Notes: a model not told the origin generated them from the sequence alone. A stretch of DNA of 33,180 nucleotides from an uncultured bacterium (GCA_905215795.1 CAJMRV010000002.1:1-33180), one strand, 5' to 3'. Shown: positions 15,716 through 24,260, numbered from the stretch's first letter. Numbers and translations are program-made.

Positions 15716-15898
15716 TTATTCGTCGGCCTTCGTCGAGATCACCTTCTTGCCGCGGTAGAAACCGGTCGGGCTGATGTGGTGACGACGATGGACTTCGCCG
15801 GTCGTCGCTTCGATAGCGGTCGGCGGATTCGTCAAGAAGTCATGAGCACGATGGTTACCGCGCTTGTTGGTGGATTTTTTGTTCTGCTGAACAGCCAT
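15716..15898 (-). CDS. rpmF: 50S ribosomal protein L32
   Basis: The 60-aa product starts MAVQQNKKSTNKRG and continues HRAHDFLTNP, EATTGEVHRRHHISP and FYRGKKV, the standard proteobacterial L32. The ATG at 15898 has GGGG 6 nt upstream. The frame extends 17 codons further upstream without similarity. The usual neighbours yceD (upstream) and plsX (downstream) are missing here. Confidence 0.97.
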   Translation of the reverse strand: MAVQQNKKSTNKRGNHRAHDFLTNPPTAIEATTGEVHRRHHISPTGFYRGKKVISTKADE

Positions 15899-16188
15899 GG
15901 CAAACCCCACGTTAGTGTTGAGTGTTGTTAAAACCCGTTCGTCCCACACTCATTGATGGACGTCCGGGCTTCCGGAAAATACTACCCTGACTCAAGACCG
16001 GGCCCGCGGGAATCCCCGCGGACTGCGAGCTTCAGGCACACCGCCCGTGGCGGCAGTTGAGCTTGAGGCAGACCTCAAGTCACGTAGAAAGAGGCGAATT
16101 TTAGCAAATCCAGGCCGATTTATCATCACCCAGAGCGATTTTTTTCGCTTTTTTTGGGGATGCGGGCCGGACATGCCGCCATTCATGC
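15899..16188. other. Intergenic region upstream of rpmF
   Basis: No gene is supported. It should hold the rpmF promoter, but I find no convincing -35/-10 pair. A 7-bp palindromic hairpin (CCGCGGG 16004-16010 with CCCGCGG 16015-16021) is present. On the + strand, AGCGA/TCGCT (16134-16138 with 16145-16149) followed by six T looks like a weak terminator, though no + strand gene precedes it. Confidence 0.5.
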
Positions 16189-16228
16189 AAAAAGAGGACT
16201 GGTCCGCTTTGGCAACCAATCCTCTTTT
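16189..16228 (-). terminator. Intrinsic terminator of the single tRNA-Gly gene
   Basis: AAAAGAGGA (16228-16220, - strand) pairs perfectly with TCCTCTTTT (16198-16190). The last arm runs into T, so termination efficiency should be good. It begins 10 nt past the tRNA CCA end. Confidence 0.75.
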
Positions 16229-16237
16229 CAAGAATTC

Positions 16238-16313
<76 letters not shown>

Positions 16314-16346
16314 GTTGTCTGAACTTCAATGAAGTGAAGAACTCGA

Positions 16347-16375
16347 ATTATGCACATCCACGAAACGCTTGTCAA
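16347..16375 (-). promoter_or_regulatory. Promoter of tRNA-Gly (TTGACA, 17 nt, CATAAT)
   Basis: Read on the - strand, a perfect TTGACA (16375-16370) is followed after 17 nt by CATAAT (16352-16347), five of six matches. The start of transcription would fall about 25-30 nt upstream of the mature tRNA. Confidence 0.88.
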
Positions 16376-16394
16376 GGTTTCGTGCGGATAGGGC

Positions 16395-16418
16395 TTAAAA
16401 TACCAGATTTTTGGTATT
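16395..16418 (-). terminator. Intrinsic terminator of the SNF2 gene
   Basis: AATACCA/TGGTATT (16412-16418 with 16399-16405) closes a 6-nt loop and leads into TTTTAA on the - strand. It lies about 50 bp past the SNF2 stop and just upstream of the tRNA-Gly promoter. Confidence 0.75.
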
Positions 16419-16466
16419 CCTGCATCCGAAAGCGGCCTTTGAAGGCCCGGACGCCCTCCCCGCACA

Positions 16467-19400
16467 TCACTCGGAGAGCACCGCGGGGAGCGCGAAGAGG
16501 TCGCGGAGTTCCTCGCCCGAGAGCTCGCCGATCCAGCGTTCGCCCGTACCGACCGTCATCTCCTGGAGCTCCGCCTTCTCGCGGAGCCTGGCGTTGATCT
16601 TCTCCTCGAAGGTGCCCTTGGTGACGAGACGGTAGACGTTCACGTTGTTCTTCTGACCGATTCTGAAGGCGCGGTCGGTGGCCTGGTTCTCCACGGCGGG
16701 GTTCCACCAGAGGTCGTAGTGGATCACGGTGTCGGCGCGCGTGAGGTTGAGCCCCGTGCCGCCCGCCTTGAGAGAGATGACGAGCACGCGTGCGTCGTCG
16801 CGCGTCTGGATGCGGTCGACCATGGCCTGGCGCTCCTTGACGGAGACGCCACCGTGCAGGAAGTCCGGGGCGCGGCCGAGCACGGGCGCGAGCCACGAGC
16901 AGAGCCGCTCGCCCATCTCCCTGTACTGCGTGAACACGAGGACCTTCCTTCCGGCGTCGAGCGCCTCGGTGACGAGCTCCATGAAGGCGGCGGCCTTCCC
17001 GGAGTCGGGGCCCTTCGCCTCCGTTCCGAGGAACTGGGAGGGCGAGTTGCAGATCTGCTTCAGGTGCGTCATCAGGCGGAAGACGAGCGCCGTGCGTTCC
17101 GGCGTGCCCGGACGGGCGGCCTCCTCCTTCTTCGCCATGGCCTCCATGGCCTGTTCCACTTCGTGCCTGTAGAGTTCCGCCTGTTCGTGGGTCATGCCCA
17201 CGTAACGGTCGCTCACGATCTTCTCGGGGAGGTCCGGAGCGATCGAGCGGTCGGTCTTGACGCGCCTCAGCATGAAGGGGGCCACCACGGCGCGGAAGCG
17301 TTCGAGCGCGACCGGATCGTTGGCGCCCTCAATGGGCATGGCGAACTCCTCGGTGAAGCGGCGGGCGGATCCGAGCAGCCCCGGCACGACGACCGAGAGG
17401 ATCGACCAGTATTCAAGGAGGCGGTTCTCGACGGGGGTGCCCGACATCGCCACGACGCGGGGGATGCCGAGCGAGGTGATCGCGCGGTGGGTGGCCGTCT
17501 GCGGATTCTTCAACGCCTGCGCCTCGTCGAGGACGAGCGTGTGCCAGGGCAACGTTCGGAGCTTCTCCGCGTCGCGCATGGCCGTTCCGTAGCTCGTGAG
17601 AATGATGTCGGCCTCGCCTTCCCCGTCGAGAAGCGCGTCGAGCGCCTCGGCGCGTTTCGGACCGTGGTACCGGAGAACGTTCAGCCCCGGGGCGAAGCGC
17701 GCCACCTCGCGCTCCCAGTTCGTGAGGAGCGACGTGGGGACGACGGCGAGCACGCCCTTGCCTTCCAGGCGCCCGCTCTCCTTCAACCATTCGATGAGGG
17801 CGATCACCTGGATGGTCTTTCCGAGGCCCATGTCGTCGGCGATCAGGGAGCCGAGTCCGAGCTCGGCATTCTTCCTCAGCCACGACCAGCCCCTCTTCTG
17901 ATAGGGACGGAGCGTCGCGTGGAGGCCCGCAGGGGGTTCGTACTCGGGTACCGCACGGAGCGCCTCCAGGCGTTCCTCGAGCTCGTGGTCGAGTTCGAGG
18001 GGGAAGCCCATCACGCCGCCCGAGAGCGCCACGCGCATGCGCCAGAACCCGTCGTCCTCCTCACCAGCGTCGAGCGCCTCCTTCATCTTCCTGATCGTCT
18101 CGGGATCGAGATAGACGAGGTGCTCCTTGAATTCGACGATCTCGCCCGCACGGGCGAGCAGCCGGTCGAGCTCCTCGCGGGTGAGCGGAATGTCGCCCAC
18201 ACGGGGTTCCCACTCGAACTTCGTCAGCGAGGCAAGGTCGAACTTGTTCTCGGAGGGGGCCTGCTTGACGGAGACGGACGCGGAGAGGGAGGGCTTGAGC
18301 ATCTCCCTGAAGGAACGTGGCAGGTGCACACGGAAGCCCGCCATCTCAAGGGCGGGAAGGCATTCAAAGAGAAGTTCGGGGAGCGCCTCGCGGTTCACCG
18401 AGACCGAACGCCCCTTGCTCTCGACGACGGCGTCGATCTCCTGGCAGGTCATCGAGAAGCGCTCCATGCACTTCGTGACCGGATACCTGAGGGGCTTGTG
18501 GACGGCCTTCGAGAGGATCTCCCTGTAGGGGACGGGACGGGGCTCCCTGCCCGACTCGCGGGCGGCGGCCACCTCGTCGGGGAGCAGCACGCCCACGTTG
18601 AGCCAGGCGCCCGCCTCGGGGGCTCGTCGGATGGTGAGCACGGGCGTGAAGTCGTTTTCCGGTGCGGCACCCGCGGCAGGGGCGAAGAACGCGAGGAAGT
18701 CGTCGCGGTCGACACGCTGGGGGAACGTGCGGGCGAAGGGCCCGAGGAACGCCTCGAGCTTGACGTCGGCCTGGGCGTTCCCCTGACGCGTGCGGCCGGT
18801 GAAGCCCGATGCGTTGACGAGCGCCGTGAGCATCGTCTCGAATTCAAGGACGAACGACGAACGGGGAAGGAGCGACGGATCCGCGGCGAACGCCTCCGGC
18901 GCGACACCCTTTTCAAGCGCCCTCACCCTCAGCCAGACCGCCTCGACCCCTTCGATGACGGCCGCCACGTCGGGCCTTTCATACAAGGGGGCGTACATCA
19001 CCGAGCCCATGCGTCCTTCGGAGAAGACGCCGGCGACGGGGCGGAAAAGACCTTTCTCGAGGAGCGCGAGGCCCGCGTCACGGAGCACGCACTTGAGGGC
19101 GAGCACTTCCGAATGGAGCGCCGCATAGGCGGCGGGCATCCTCAGGAAGTCGCGGAAGTTCGCGTCGCCCGGCACGACCGGGGCCGCGTCGTCCGAAAGA
19201 AGAGGCACCCCGTCGATGAAGGCGGTGGAGACGGAGAGCGGCTCCACACCCGCCTCGATGGCGTCGGCATAGGGAGGACGCCCTTCGAAGGGTGCGAAAA
19301 GCTCCAGACGGATACGAGCGGCGAAGTCCATCACATGATGGTAGAGGTCGGCCATCACGGCGCGCGAGGGCGAACCCCCGTCATTGACCGGGAACAAGAG

Positions 19401-20102
19401 TAGGAACCCCCGTTCGACGGGCTTCAATTCGTAATAGGGAATGCGGGCGGCAAGCGTCGTGAGGCCTTCTGCCGAAAGAGCGGCTTCCAGCCGTTCGCCG
19501 GGCGCCGCGAACGGGTCCGAAGCGAGTGCGCGTTCGTCGTGGTGCGGAAGCAGCCCCTCCATCGACGCGATCTCGCCGTGACCGAGCGTCCTCAGGTCCT
19601 CCCTGAAGTTCCACCCCTGCACTTCGAAGAGAAGCGCGGGATCCTCGTCCATGGACGCGAGGAGCGTCGCGAATGTGGCCGCCACGTGCTTGCAGTAGGT
19701 GGTGTCGTCGGGACAGGTGCAGGAGACCCTGACACCCCGCAACGTCTTCGGAATGAGGGAGAAGCCCGCCTCGTCGGCGATCACACCCACCCGCGGGTCG
19801 AAGGTGTTCTCAAGGAGCCTCCCCTTGACGACGTCGTCGGCGCCGAGGAGCTCCATGAAACGCTCGCGGGCAGCTTCGGGAATCGCGGGGAAGCGGATGG
19901 CGACCTCGTAGGGATAGCCGTAGGAGCCCATCACCTCGGAGGTGACCTCGGCGCGGTCGATCACCACCCTGAGGTTCGCGACCTTTCCGTTCTTGAAGTA
20001 GCTCCTCGCCCTGGAGAGCCTCCCCGAGTCCATGTATCGCTCGAGAAGCTCCCACCAGGCCTTCGCCCACCAGGTCGAGGCCACCCTGATCAATCGTCCC
20101 AT
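16467..20102 (-). CDS. SWIM zinc-finger SNF2-family DNA-dependent ATPase/helicase
   Basis: A 1211-aa cytosolic SF2 ATPase of the bacterial SNF2 type. Near residues 126-139 is a SWIM zinc finger, CTCPDDTTYCKH. A long SNF2-associated region follows. The ATPase core has DDMGLGKT (about 753-760), LVLDEAQ (about 855), SGTPVENR, and the C-terminal lobe with QATDRAFRIGQ (about 1140). Such proteins move along duplex DNA or remodel protein-DNA complexes; the role here is unknown. RapA-like recycling and repair are possible. SNF2 proteins also occur in defence systems, but no defence partners are nearby. The ATG at 20102 has AAGGA 6 nt upstream and starts the conserved MGRLIRVASTWWAKAWW. It is flanked by inverted tRNA-Gly copies. 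Confidence 0.92.
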   Translation of the reverse strand: MGRLIRVASTWWAKAWWELLERYMDSGRLSRARSYFKNGKVANLRVVIDRAEVTSEVMGSYGYPYEVAIRFPAIPEAARERFMELLGADDVVKGRLLENTFDPRVGVIADEAGFSLIPKTLRGVRVSCTCPDDTTYCKHVAATFATLLASMDEDPALLFEVQGWNFREDLRTLGHGEIASMEGLLPHHDERALASDPFAAPGERLEAALSAEGLTTLAARIPYYELKPVERGFLLLFPVNDGGSPSRAVMADLYHHVMDFAARIRLELFAPFEGRPPYADAIEAGVEPLSVSTAFIDGVPLLSDDAAPVVPGDANFRDFLRMPAAYAALHSEVLALKCVLRDAGLALLEKGLFRPVAGVFSEGRMGSVMYAPLYERPDVAAVIEGVEAVWLRVRALEKGVAPEAFAADPSLLPRSSFVLEFETMLTALVNASGFTGRTRQGNAQADVKLEAFLGPFARTFPQRVDRDDFLAFFAPAAGAAPENDFTPVLTIRRAPEAGAWLNVGVLLPDEVAAARESGREPRPVPYREILSKAVHKPLRYPVTKCMERFSMTCQEIDAVVESKGRSVSVNREALPELLFECLPALEMAGFRVHLPRSFREMLKPSLSASVSVKQAPSENKFDLASLTKFEWEPRVGDIPLTREELDRLLARAGEIVEFKEHLVYLDPETIRKMKEALDAGEEDDGFWRMRVALSGGVMGFPLELDHELEERLEALRAVPEYEPPAGLHATLRPYQKRGWSWLRKNAELGLGSLIADDMGLGKTIQVIALIEWLKESGRLEGKGVLAVVPTSLLTNWEREVARFAPGLNVLRYHGPKRAEALDALLDGEGEADIILTSYGTAMRDAEKLRTLPWHTLVLDEAQALKNPQTATHRAITSLGIPRVVAMSGTPVENRLLEYWSILSVVVPGLLGSARRFTEEFAMPIEGANDPVALERFRAVVAPFMLRRVKTDRSIAPDLPEKIVSDRYVGMTHEQAELYRHEVEQAMEAMAKKEEAARPGTPERTALVFRLMTHLKQICNSPSQFLGTEAKGPDSGKAAAFMELVTEALDAGRKVLVFTQYREMGERLCSWLAPVLGRAPDFLHGGVSVKERQAMVDRIQTRDDARVLVISLKAGGTGLNLTRADTVIHYDLWWNPAVENQATDRAFRIGQKNNVNVYRLVTKGTFEEKINARLREKAELQEMTVGTGERWIGELSGEELRDLFALPAVLSE

Positions 20103-20185
20103 TCCTTGTCCTTCTTTGTCGTCGGTATTCCCGGGATACGGGGATGTTGAAAACACGCCGGTCCGCATTTCGCCGGGATGTCCCT

Positions 20186-20214
20186 ATTCTAAAGAAGCCC
20201 CGCGGCGTTCTCGA
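20186..20214 (-). promoter_or_regulatory. Candidate promoter of the SNF2 gene
   Basis: Read on the - strand, TCGAGA (four of six) and TAGAAT (five of six) are 17 nt apart. The leader would be about 75 nt. Confidence 0.5.
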
Positions 20215-20288
20215 GGCCGCGGAGCGCCCGAAAATCAGGCTTTGAGGAGGGATACCCCCTAAACACGTCATGCGGCGCACACCCCGCC

Positions 20289-20316
20289 TTGACATCGCCC
20301 GGGTAATCAGTACAAT
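20289..20316 (+). promoter_or_regulatory. Promoter of the tRNA Gly-Cys-Gly-Leu operon
   Basis: Perfect TTGACA (20289-20294), 16-nt spacer, TACAAT (20311-20316). The first tRNA begins 14 nt after the -10 box, so the primary transcript has only a short 5' leader. Confidence 0.92.
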
Positions 20317-20330
20317 TAACAATCTCAAGT

Positions 20331-20406
<76 letters not shown>

Positions 20407-20408
20407 AC

Positions 20409-20482
20409 GGCGCGATAGCAAAGTGGTTATGCACCGGATTGCAAATCCGTTCACCCCGGTTCGATTCCGGGTCGCGCCTCCA
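20409..20482 (+). tRNA. tRNA-Cys (GCA)
   Basis: A 74-nt cloverleaf with acceptor GGCGCGA/TCGCGCC, anticodon GCA in GGATTGCAAATCC, and CCA encoded. It lies only 2 nt after tRNA-Gly, in the same transcript. Confidence 0.97.
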
Positions 20483-20487
20483 AAAAT

Positions 20488-20563
<76 letters not shown>

Positions 20564-20628
20564 GAATTCTTGATCACGGCGTTTTTTAACGCGTCCGCGA
20601 TCCCGTTTCGGGAGTCTTAGGGCTCCAG

Positions 20629-20717
20629 CCCGGGATGACGAAATTGGTAGACGTAGCGGACTTAAAATCCGCCGGCAGTAAAACGCCGTACCGGTTCGAT
20701 TCCGGTTCCCGGGACCA
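20629..20717 (+). tRNA. tRNA-Leu (UAA)
   Basis: An 89-nt class II tRNA with acceptor CCCGGGA/TCCCGGG, anticodon loop CTTAAAA (anticodon TAA), a long variable arm and encoded CCA. The 65-nt spacer from tRNA-Gly contains a small GCGTT/AACGC hairpin, likely a processing spacer. Confidence 0.96.
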
Positions 20718-20729
20718 AAAAACACTTGA

Positions 20730-20759
20730 CCCGTACAGTAATGAGCTGTGCGGGTTTTT
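20730..20759 (+). terminator. First terminator of the tRNA operon
   Basis: CCCGTACAG (20730-20738) pairs with CTGTGCGGG (20746-20754) over 9 bp with one G-U, followed by five T (20755-20759). Confidence 0.88.
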
Positions 20760-20806
20760 GTTATAGGGCCGCTCCTCCGTGGAGTTCCGCCCGTTTTGCT
20801 CTTCAC

Positions 20807-20841
20807 CCCGTCCGGTCAGCCAAGAGGCCGGACGGGTTTTT
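20807..20841 (+). terminator. Second terminator downstream of the tRNA operon
   Basis: CCCGTCCGG (20807-20815) pairs perfectly with CCGGACGGG (20828-20836), then five T. It backs up the first terminator, or ends a short separate RNA starting near the TGTTATAGG at 20759-20767. Confidence 0.88.
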
Positions 20842-21142
20842 GTTGTCCATGGGAAACGCACTCCTCACGATCCCGCATCCCCACTCCCCCGACCCCCGTC
20901 GCCGCGCGGGCGGACGACCTCCCCGGCCTTCCAGCCCGGCCGTACGGTACGGTCCCTCCCCCACGACACCAACACGCACGGTCATGCGCCCCTCTGCGCA
21001 GTCCCCTCGGAAGGAGGCCGCCTGTCATCACGCCACGCCAGGCCACGTGCAGACGGATGCCACCGGCCTGATGCCCCCTGCTCCCGTCCCGGCCACCCCG
21101 CACGGACGGTCCGCCACCATCATCCTCCCCGGCCAAAGCACG
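20842..21142. other. GC-rich intergenic region without a recognised gene
   Basis: Several frames are open across this stretch, but none has family resemblance, sensible composition or a ribosome site, so I reject them as genes. No AT-rich promoter is evident. It ends in a + strand terminator (21143-21179), which leaves open a small + strand RNA. Confidence 0.5.
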
Positions 21143-21179
21143 AAGGGCGCACCGCTCCAAGAAGCGATGCGCCCTTTTT
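21143..21179 (+). terminator. Intrinsic terminator on the + strand
   Basis: AAGGGCGCA (21143-21151) pairs perfectly with TGCGCCCTT (21168-21176), with CGC/GCG inside, and the T run is 21175-21179. It faces the dcuA terminator back to back and so insulates convergent transcription. What RNA it normally ends is unclear. Confidence 0.75.
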
Positions 21180-21186
21180 ACGGACG

Positions 21187-21220
21187 AAAAAAATCCCGCC
21201 CGAAATGTATCGAGCGGGAT
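21187..21220 (-). terminator. Intrinsic terminator of dcuA
   Basis: Arms 21211-21220 and 21193-21202 pair over 10 bp with one G-U, 8-nt loop. On the - strand seven T follow (21193-21187). Confidence 0.88.
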
Positions 21221-21288
21221 CAATGCTATCTATCGGTCCTCAGTGGAACCGCCCAGACTGAAGCGGTTCCATGAGTGTTCCTTAGCTA

Positions 21289-22623
21289 TTAGCCAACGAG
21301 GCTGCAAGCGAGGAAGCCGAAGGCAACCGAGATGACGATGGCGAGGGTGCCCGGGATGAAGAAGGCGTGGTTGAACACCCACTTACCGATGCGGGTCGTA
21401 CCCGTGTAGTCCATTTCGACGGCGCCGAGGAGGGTCGGGTAGGTCGGGAGGACGAACAGAGCGGACACAGCGGCGAACGAAGCGACGAGCATGTAGGAGT
21501 CGTGCGGGTTGGCAGCCGTGATGCCGAGGGCACCGATGATGGCCGGGGTGATGGCCTTGGCCGTAGCAGCCTGGCTATACAGGAGCATGGAGGCAAGGAA
21601 GAACACCACAGCGAGGAGAGCCGGGATCTGGGCGACGGAGGTCGCGGCCATTTCCTTGATTTCACCAGCGTGGTTGCTGACGAACGTGTCGCCGAGCCAA
21701 GCCACACCGAACACGCAGATGCAGGCAACCATACCGGACTTGAAGACGGAGCTCTTACCGATCATGGAGACGTCGACCTTGCAGAAGACGGCGATCAGGG
21801 AGGCGATCAGGAACATGAAGCCCCAGATGGCGGCGTCACGGGGGACGACGACCGGATCAACCCAACCCACAGCCTTCGAGATGGCGGAGGCGTAGAGGAC
21901 GATCACGATGATGCCGAGCAGGAAGATAAGAACGGAGAGCTTGGCATGGGGAAGGAGCTTCTTCTCTTCCTTCGTCGGAGCCTGGACGAGGCCCTTGGCG
22001 AGACGGGAGAGGTAGACGGGGTCCTTGTCGAGGTCCATGTTGGCGATCAGCGTCATGATGAAGGCGGTGACCATGCAGCCAGCGAACGTCGTGACGATCC
22101 AGAGACCGATCAGGACCGGGTAGCTCCAGCCGAAGGGTTCAAGCACGCCGGACATGTAGATCACAGCGGCGGAAACCGGGGAGGCCGTAATGGCGATCTG
22201 GGAAGCGACCACAGCGATGGAGAGCGGAACGCACGGACGGATGTGCTGTTCCTTGGCGACTTCAACGATAACCGGGATCATCGAGAAGGCGGTGTGGCCC
22301 GTACCAGCGAAGAGCGTAAGAAGGTACGTAACGAGCGGAGCGAGATAGTTGATCTGCTTCGGGTTGGCGCGAAGGATGCGTTCAGCGATCTTCACGAGGT
22401 AGTCAAGACCACCAGCGAGCTGCATGGCGGCAATGGCCGAGATCACGGAAGCGATGATCAGGATGACGTCCCAGGGCACATTACCCGGCTTCATACCGAA
22501 GGCAAAGCCCAGGACGAGCACGCCGGCGCCGCCGACATACCCAATACCGATGCCGCCGAGGCGAACACCGAGGAAAATTGCGATAAGGACTACCGCAAAT
22601 TGAGCAATAATCATGAAATCCAT
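21289..22623 (-). CDS. dcuA: Anaerobic C4-dicarboxylate transporter (DcuA/DcuB family)
   Basis: An inner-membrane exchanger of aspartate, fumarate, malate and succinate. The 444-aa product aligns through its length with E. coli DcuA: LGGIGIGYVGGAGVLVLG, AMQLAGGLDYLVKIAERILR, LFAGTGHTAFSMIPVI, AITASPVSAAVIYMS, FGVAWLGDTFVSNHAG, LYSQAATAKAITP and LPTYPTLLGAVEMDYTGTTR. Eleven or so membrane segments are expected. I chose the ATG at 22623; the frame is open to a TTG at 22632 with no better ribosome site. It follows aspA in the same direction, with its own TACAAT box and a terminator after it. With AspA and FrdAB it supports aspartate uptake and succinate export during fumarate respiration. Confidence 0.94.
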   Translation of the reverse strand: MDFMIIAQFAVVLIAIFLGVRLGGIGIGYVGGAGVLVLGFAFGMKPGNVPWDVILIIASVISAIAAMQLAGGLDYLVKIAERILRANPKQINYLAPLVTYLLTLFAGTGHTAFSMIPVIVEVAKEQHIRPCVPLSIAVVASQIAITASPVSAAVIYMSGVLEPFGWSYPVLIGLWIVTTFAGCMVTAFIMTLIANMDLDKDPVYLSRLAKGLVQAPTKEEKKLLPHAKLSVLIFLLGIIVIVLYASAISKAVGWVDPVVVPRDAAIWGFMFLIASLIAVFCKVDVSMIGKSSVFKSGMVACICVFGVAWLGDTFVSNHAGEIKEMAATSVAQIPALLAVVFFLASMLLYSQAATAKAITPAIIGALGITAANPHDSYMLVASFAAVSALFVLPTYPTLLGAVEMDYTGTTRIGKWVFNHAFFIPGTLAIVISVAFGFLACSLVG

Positions 22624-22694
22624 ATATTCCAATGATGCGCCGATGGCGGCGAATCAAAGTCCTCTATATTTGGTTGGTATCTATATAAATAAGT

Positions 22695-22720
22695 CTGAGG
22701 GGCTCTTGCGTCCCCTTCAG
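22695..22720 (-). repeat. 5' hairpin of the dcuA leader
   Basis: CTGA-GGGG and CCCC-TCAG arms (22720-22712 with 22702-22695) pair with one bulged base. If transcription starts about 7 nt after the TACAAT box, the stem lies at the very 5' end of the mRNA, a place where hairpins slow decay. Confidence 0.5.
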
Positions 22721-22725
22721 GCTGT

Positions 22726-22731
22726 ATTGTA
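22726..22731 (-). promoter_or_regulatory. Candidate dcuA -10 box (TACAAT)
   Basis: TACAAT on the - strand, five of six matches. The matching -35 position (about 22749-22754) lies inside the left arm of the 14-bp hairpin at 22739-22770 and is poor, which suggests activator dependence or a shared operator. Confidence 0.5.
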
Positions 22732-22738
22732 CCTACTC

Positions 22739-22770
22739 CAAGGGAAACCGCTTATTAGCGATTTCCCTTG
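22739..22770. repeat. 14-bp inverted repeat between aspA and dcuA
   Basis: Arms 22739-22752 and 22757-22770 pair over 14 bp with one mismatch that is G-U in RNA, around a 4-nt loop. It begins 16 bp past the aspA stop. No T run follows on either strand, so it may be an mRNA 3' stabiliser or an operator overlapping the dcuA promoter. Confidence 0.75.
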
Positions 22771-22786
22771 AATCAGTTCGTTCTAA

Positions 22787-24184
22787 TTATTTTTCGAACT
22801 TAGGATTGATGAGGTTTTCGTAGGTGAACGTCTTGTCCCATTCTTCCTGCGTCATCATCTTCTTTTCCTTGACAACGAGGTCGTGGAGGGACTTGCCGGT
22901 GAGGAAGCCTTCGCGAGCGACGTTGGCACAGGGCTTGTAACCGAAGTGCGGCTTCAGGAGCGTGACGATACCGAGGGAGCCCATGACGAGGTCCTTGGTG
23001 TGGTCGGCATTGACGGTGATGCCGTCGATGCACTTCTGAGACAGGTGGTTGCAAGCGTTGCCGAGGACCTTCATCTGGAGGTACAGGGCGAACGTGATGA
23101 CCGGTTCCATGACGTTCAGTTCGAGCTGGCCGGCGGAGGCGGCGAGCATGACCGTCGTGTCGAGACCGATGGCCAGGAAGGCGGCCTGGTTCGTCACTTC
23201 GGGGATCACGGGGTTGACCTTGCCCGGCATGATCGAGGAACCCGGCTGGAGCTGCGGGAGGTTGAGTTCGGACAGGCCGGTACGCGGGCCGGAAGCAAGG
23301 AGACGGAGGTCGTTGCAGACCTTCGTGAGCTTGACGGCGAGGCTCTTCATGGCGGAAGAGAGGACCTGGTAGGAACCGCAGTCAGACGTGGCGGCGACGA
23401 GGTCGCTGCTGTTCTGGAACGGGAAGCCGGACATTTCGGCGAGGTACTTCGAGGCGAGAGCCGGGTAGTCGGGGTGGCACGTGACGGTCGTACCGATGGC
23501 GGTGCCGCCGAGGTTGATCGTGAGGAGGTGCTTCTGAGCTTCCTTGATCAGTTCGACTTCGTCTTCGAGGGTCTTGCCCCAGCCATGGAATTCCTGGCCG
23601 AAGCTCATCGGGACGGCGTCCTGGAGGTGGGTACGGCCCATCTTGAGGACGTTCTTGAATTCGTCGGCCTTCTTGTAGAGGGAGGCGACGAGGCCTTCAA
23701 CAGCCTTCACGACTTCGTTGGAGCGAAGGATGAGGCTCAGGTGAAGAGCGGTCGGGTACGTGTCGTTCGTGGACTGGCCGAAGTTGGCGTGGTCGTTCGG
23801 GGAGACGCGCTTGTCGCCGAGCGGGTAGCCGAGCTTTTCGCAAGCGAGGTTGCAGATGACTTCGTTGGCGTTCATGTTCGTGGACGTACCGGCACCACCC
23901 TGGAGCCAGTCGGTGACGAACTGATCGTTGTACTTGCCGGCGATGAGCTCGTCGCAAGCCCACATGAGGGCGTCGGCGACGTCAGCGGGGATCGTGCCGA
24001 GTTCCTTGTTGGCCTTGGCGGCAGCCTTCTTGACATAACCGAAGGCGATGGGGAAGTACTTTTCCTGGGCCATCGACATTTCGGTGATGTGGAAGTTCTG
24101 CTTGCCGCGCATCGTCTGGACGCCATAGTAGACGTCGTCAGGAATCTCTAATTCACCAAGAAAGTCGCTTTCAATACGGGACAT
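22787..24184 (-). CDS. aspA: Aspartate ammonia-lyase
   Basis: It deaminates L-aspartate to fumarate and ammonia in the cytosol. The 465-aa product has the fumarase/aspartase signature GSSIMPGKVNP (about 315-325) and family blocks GAGTSTNMNANEV, NDTYPTALHLS, GRTHLQDAVP and GGTAIGT. The ATG at 24184 has GAGGAG about 7 nt upstream and gives the family start MSRIESDFLGELEIP; the frame upstream to 24256 is not conserved. It lies between frdB and dcuA, so its product fumarate can go straight to FrdAB as electron acceptor. Confidence 0.97.
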   Translation of the reverse strand: MSRIESDFLGELEIPDDVYYGVQTMRGKQNFHITEMSMAQEKYFPIAFGYVKKAAAKANKELGTIPADVADALMWACDELIAGKYNDQFVTDWLQGGAGTSTNMNANEVICNLACEKLGYPLGDKRVSPNDHANFGQSTNDTYPTALHLSLILRSNEVVKAVEGLVASLYKKADEFKNVLKMGRTHLQDAVPMSFGQEFHGWGKTLEDEVELIKEAQKHLLTINLGGTAIGTTVTCHPDYPALASKYLAEMSGFPFQNSSDLVAATSDCGSYQVLSSAMKSLAVKLTKVCNDLRLLASGPRTGLSELNLPQLQPGSSIMPGKVNPVIPEVTNQAAFLAIGLDTTVMLAASAGQLELNVMEPVITFALYLQMKVLGNACNHLSQKCIDGITVNADHTKDLVMGSLGIVTLLKPHFGYKPCANVAREGFLTGKSLHDLVVKEKKMMTQEEWDKTFTYENLINPKFEK

Positions 24185-24260
24185 TTTTATGCTCCTCAAA
24201 AAATACAGTGAGTTTGGTCGATGAAAACTTTCCGAATTCGGTCGGCTTTCGCTCACTTTT

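Noticed and set aside
20726..21274. Overlapping open frames between the tRNA-Leu gene and dcuA
   Set aside because: Pro/Arg/His-rich composition, overlap with terminators in several frames, no ribosome site.
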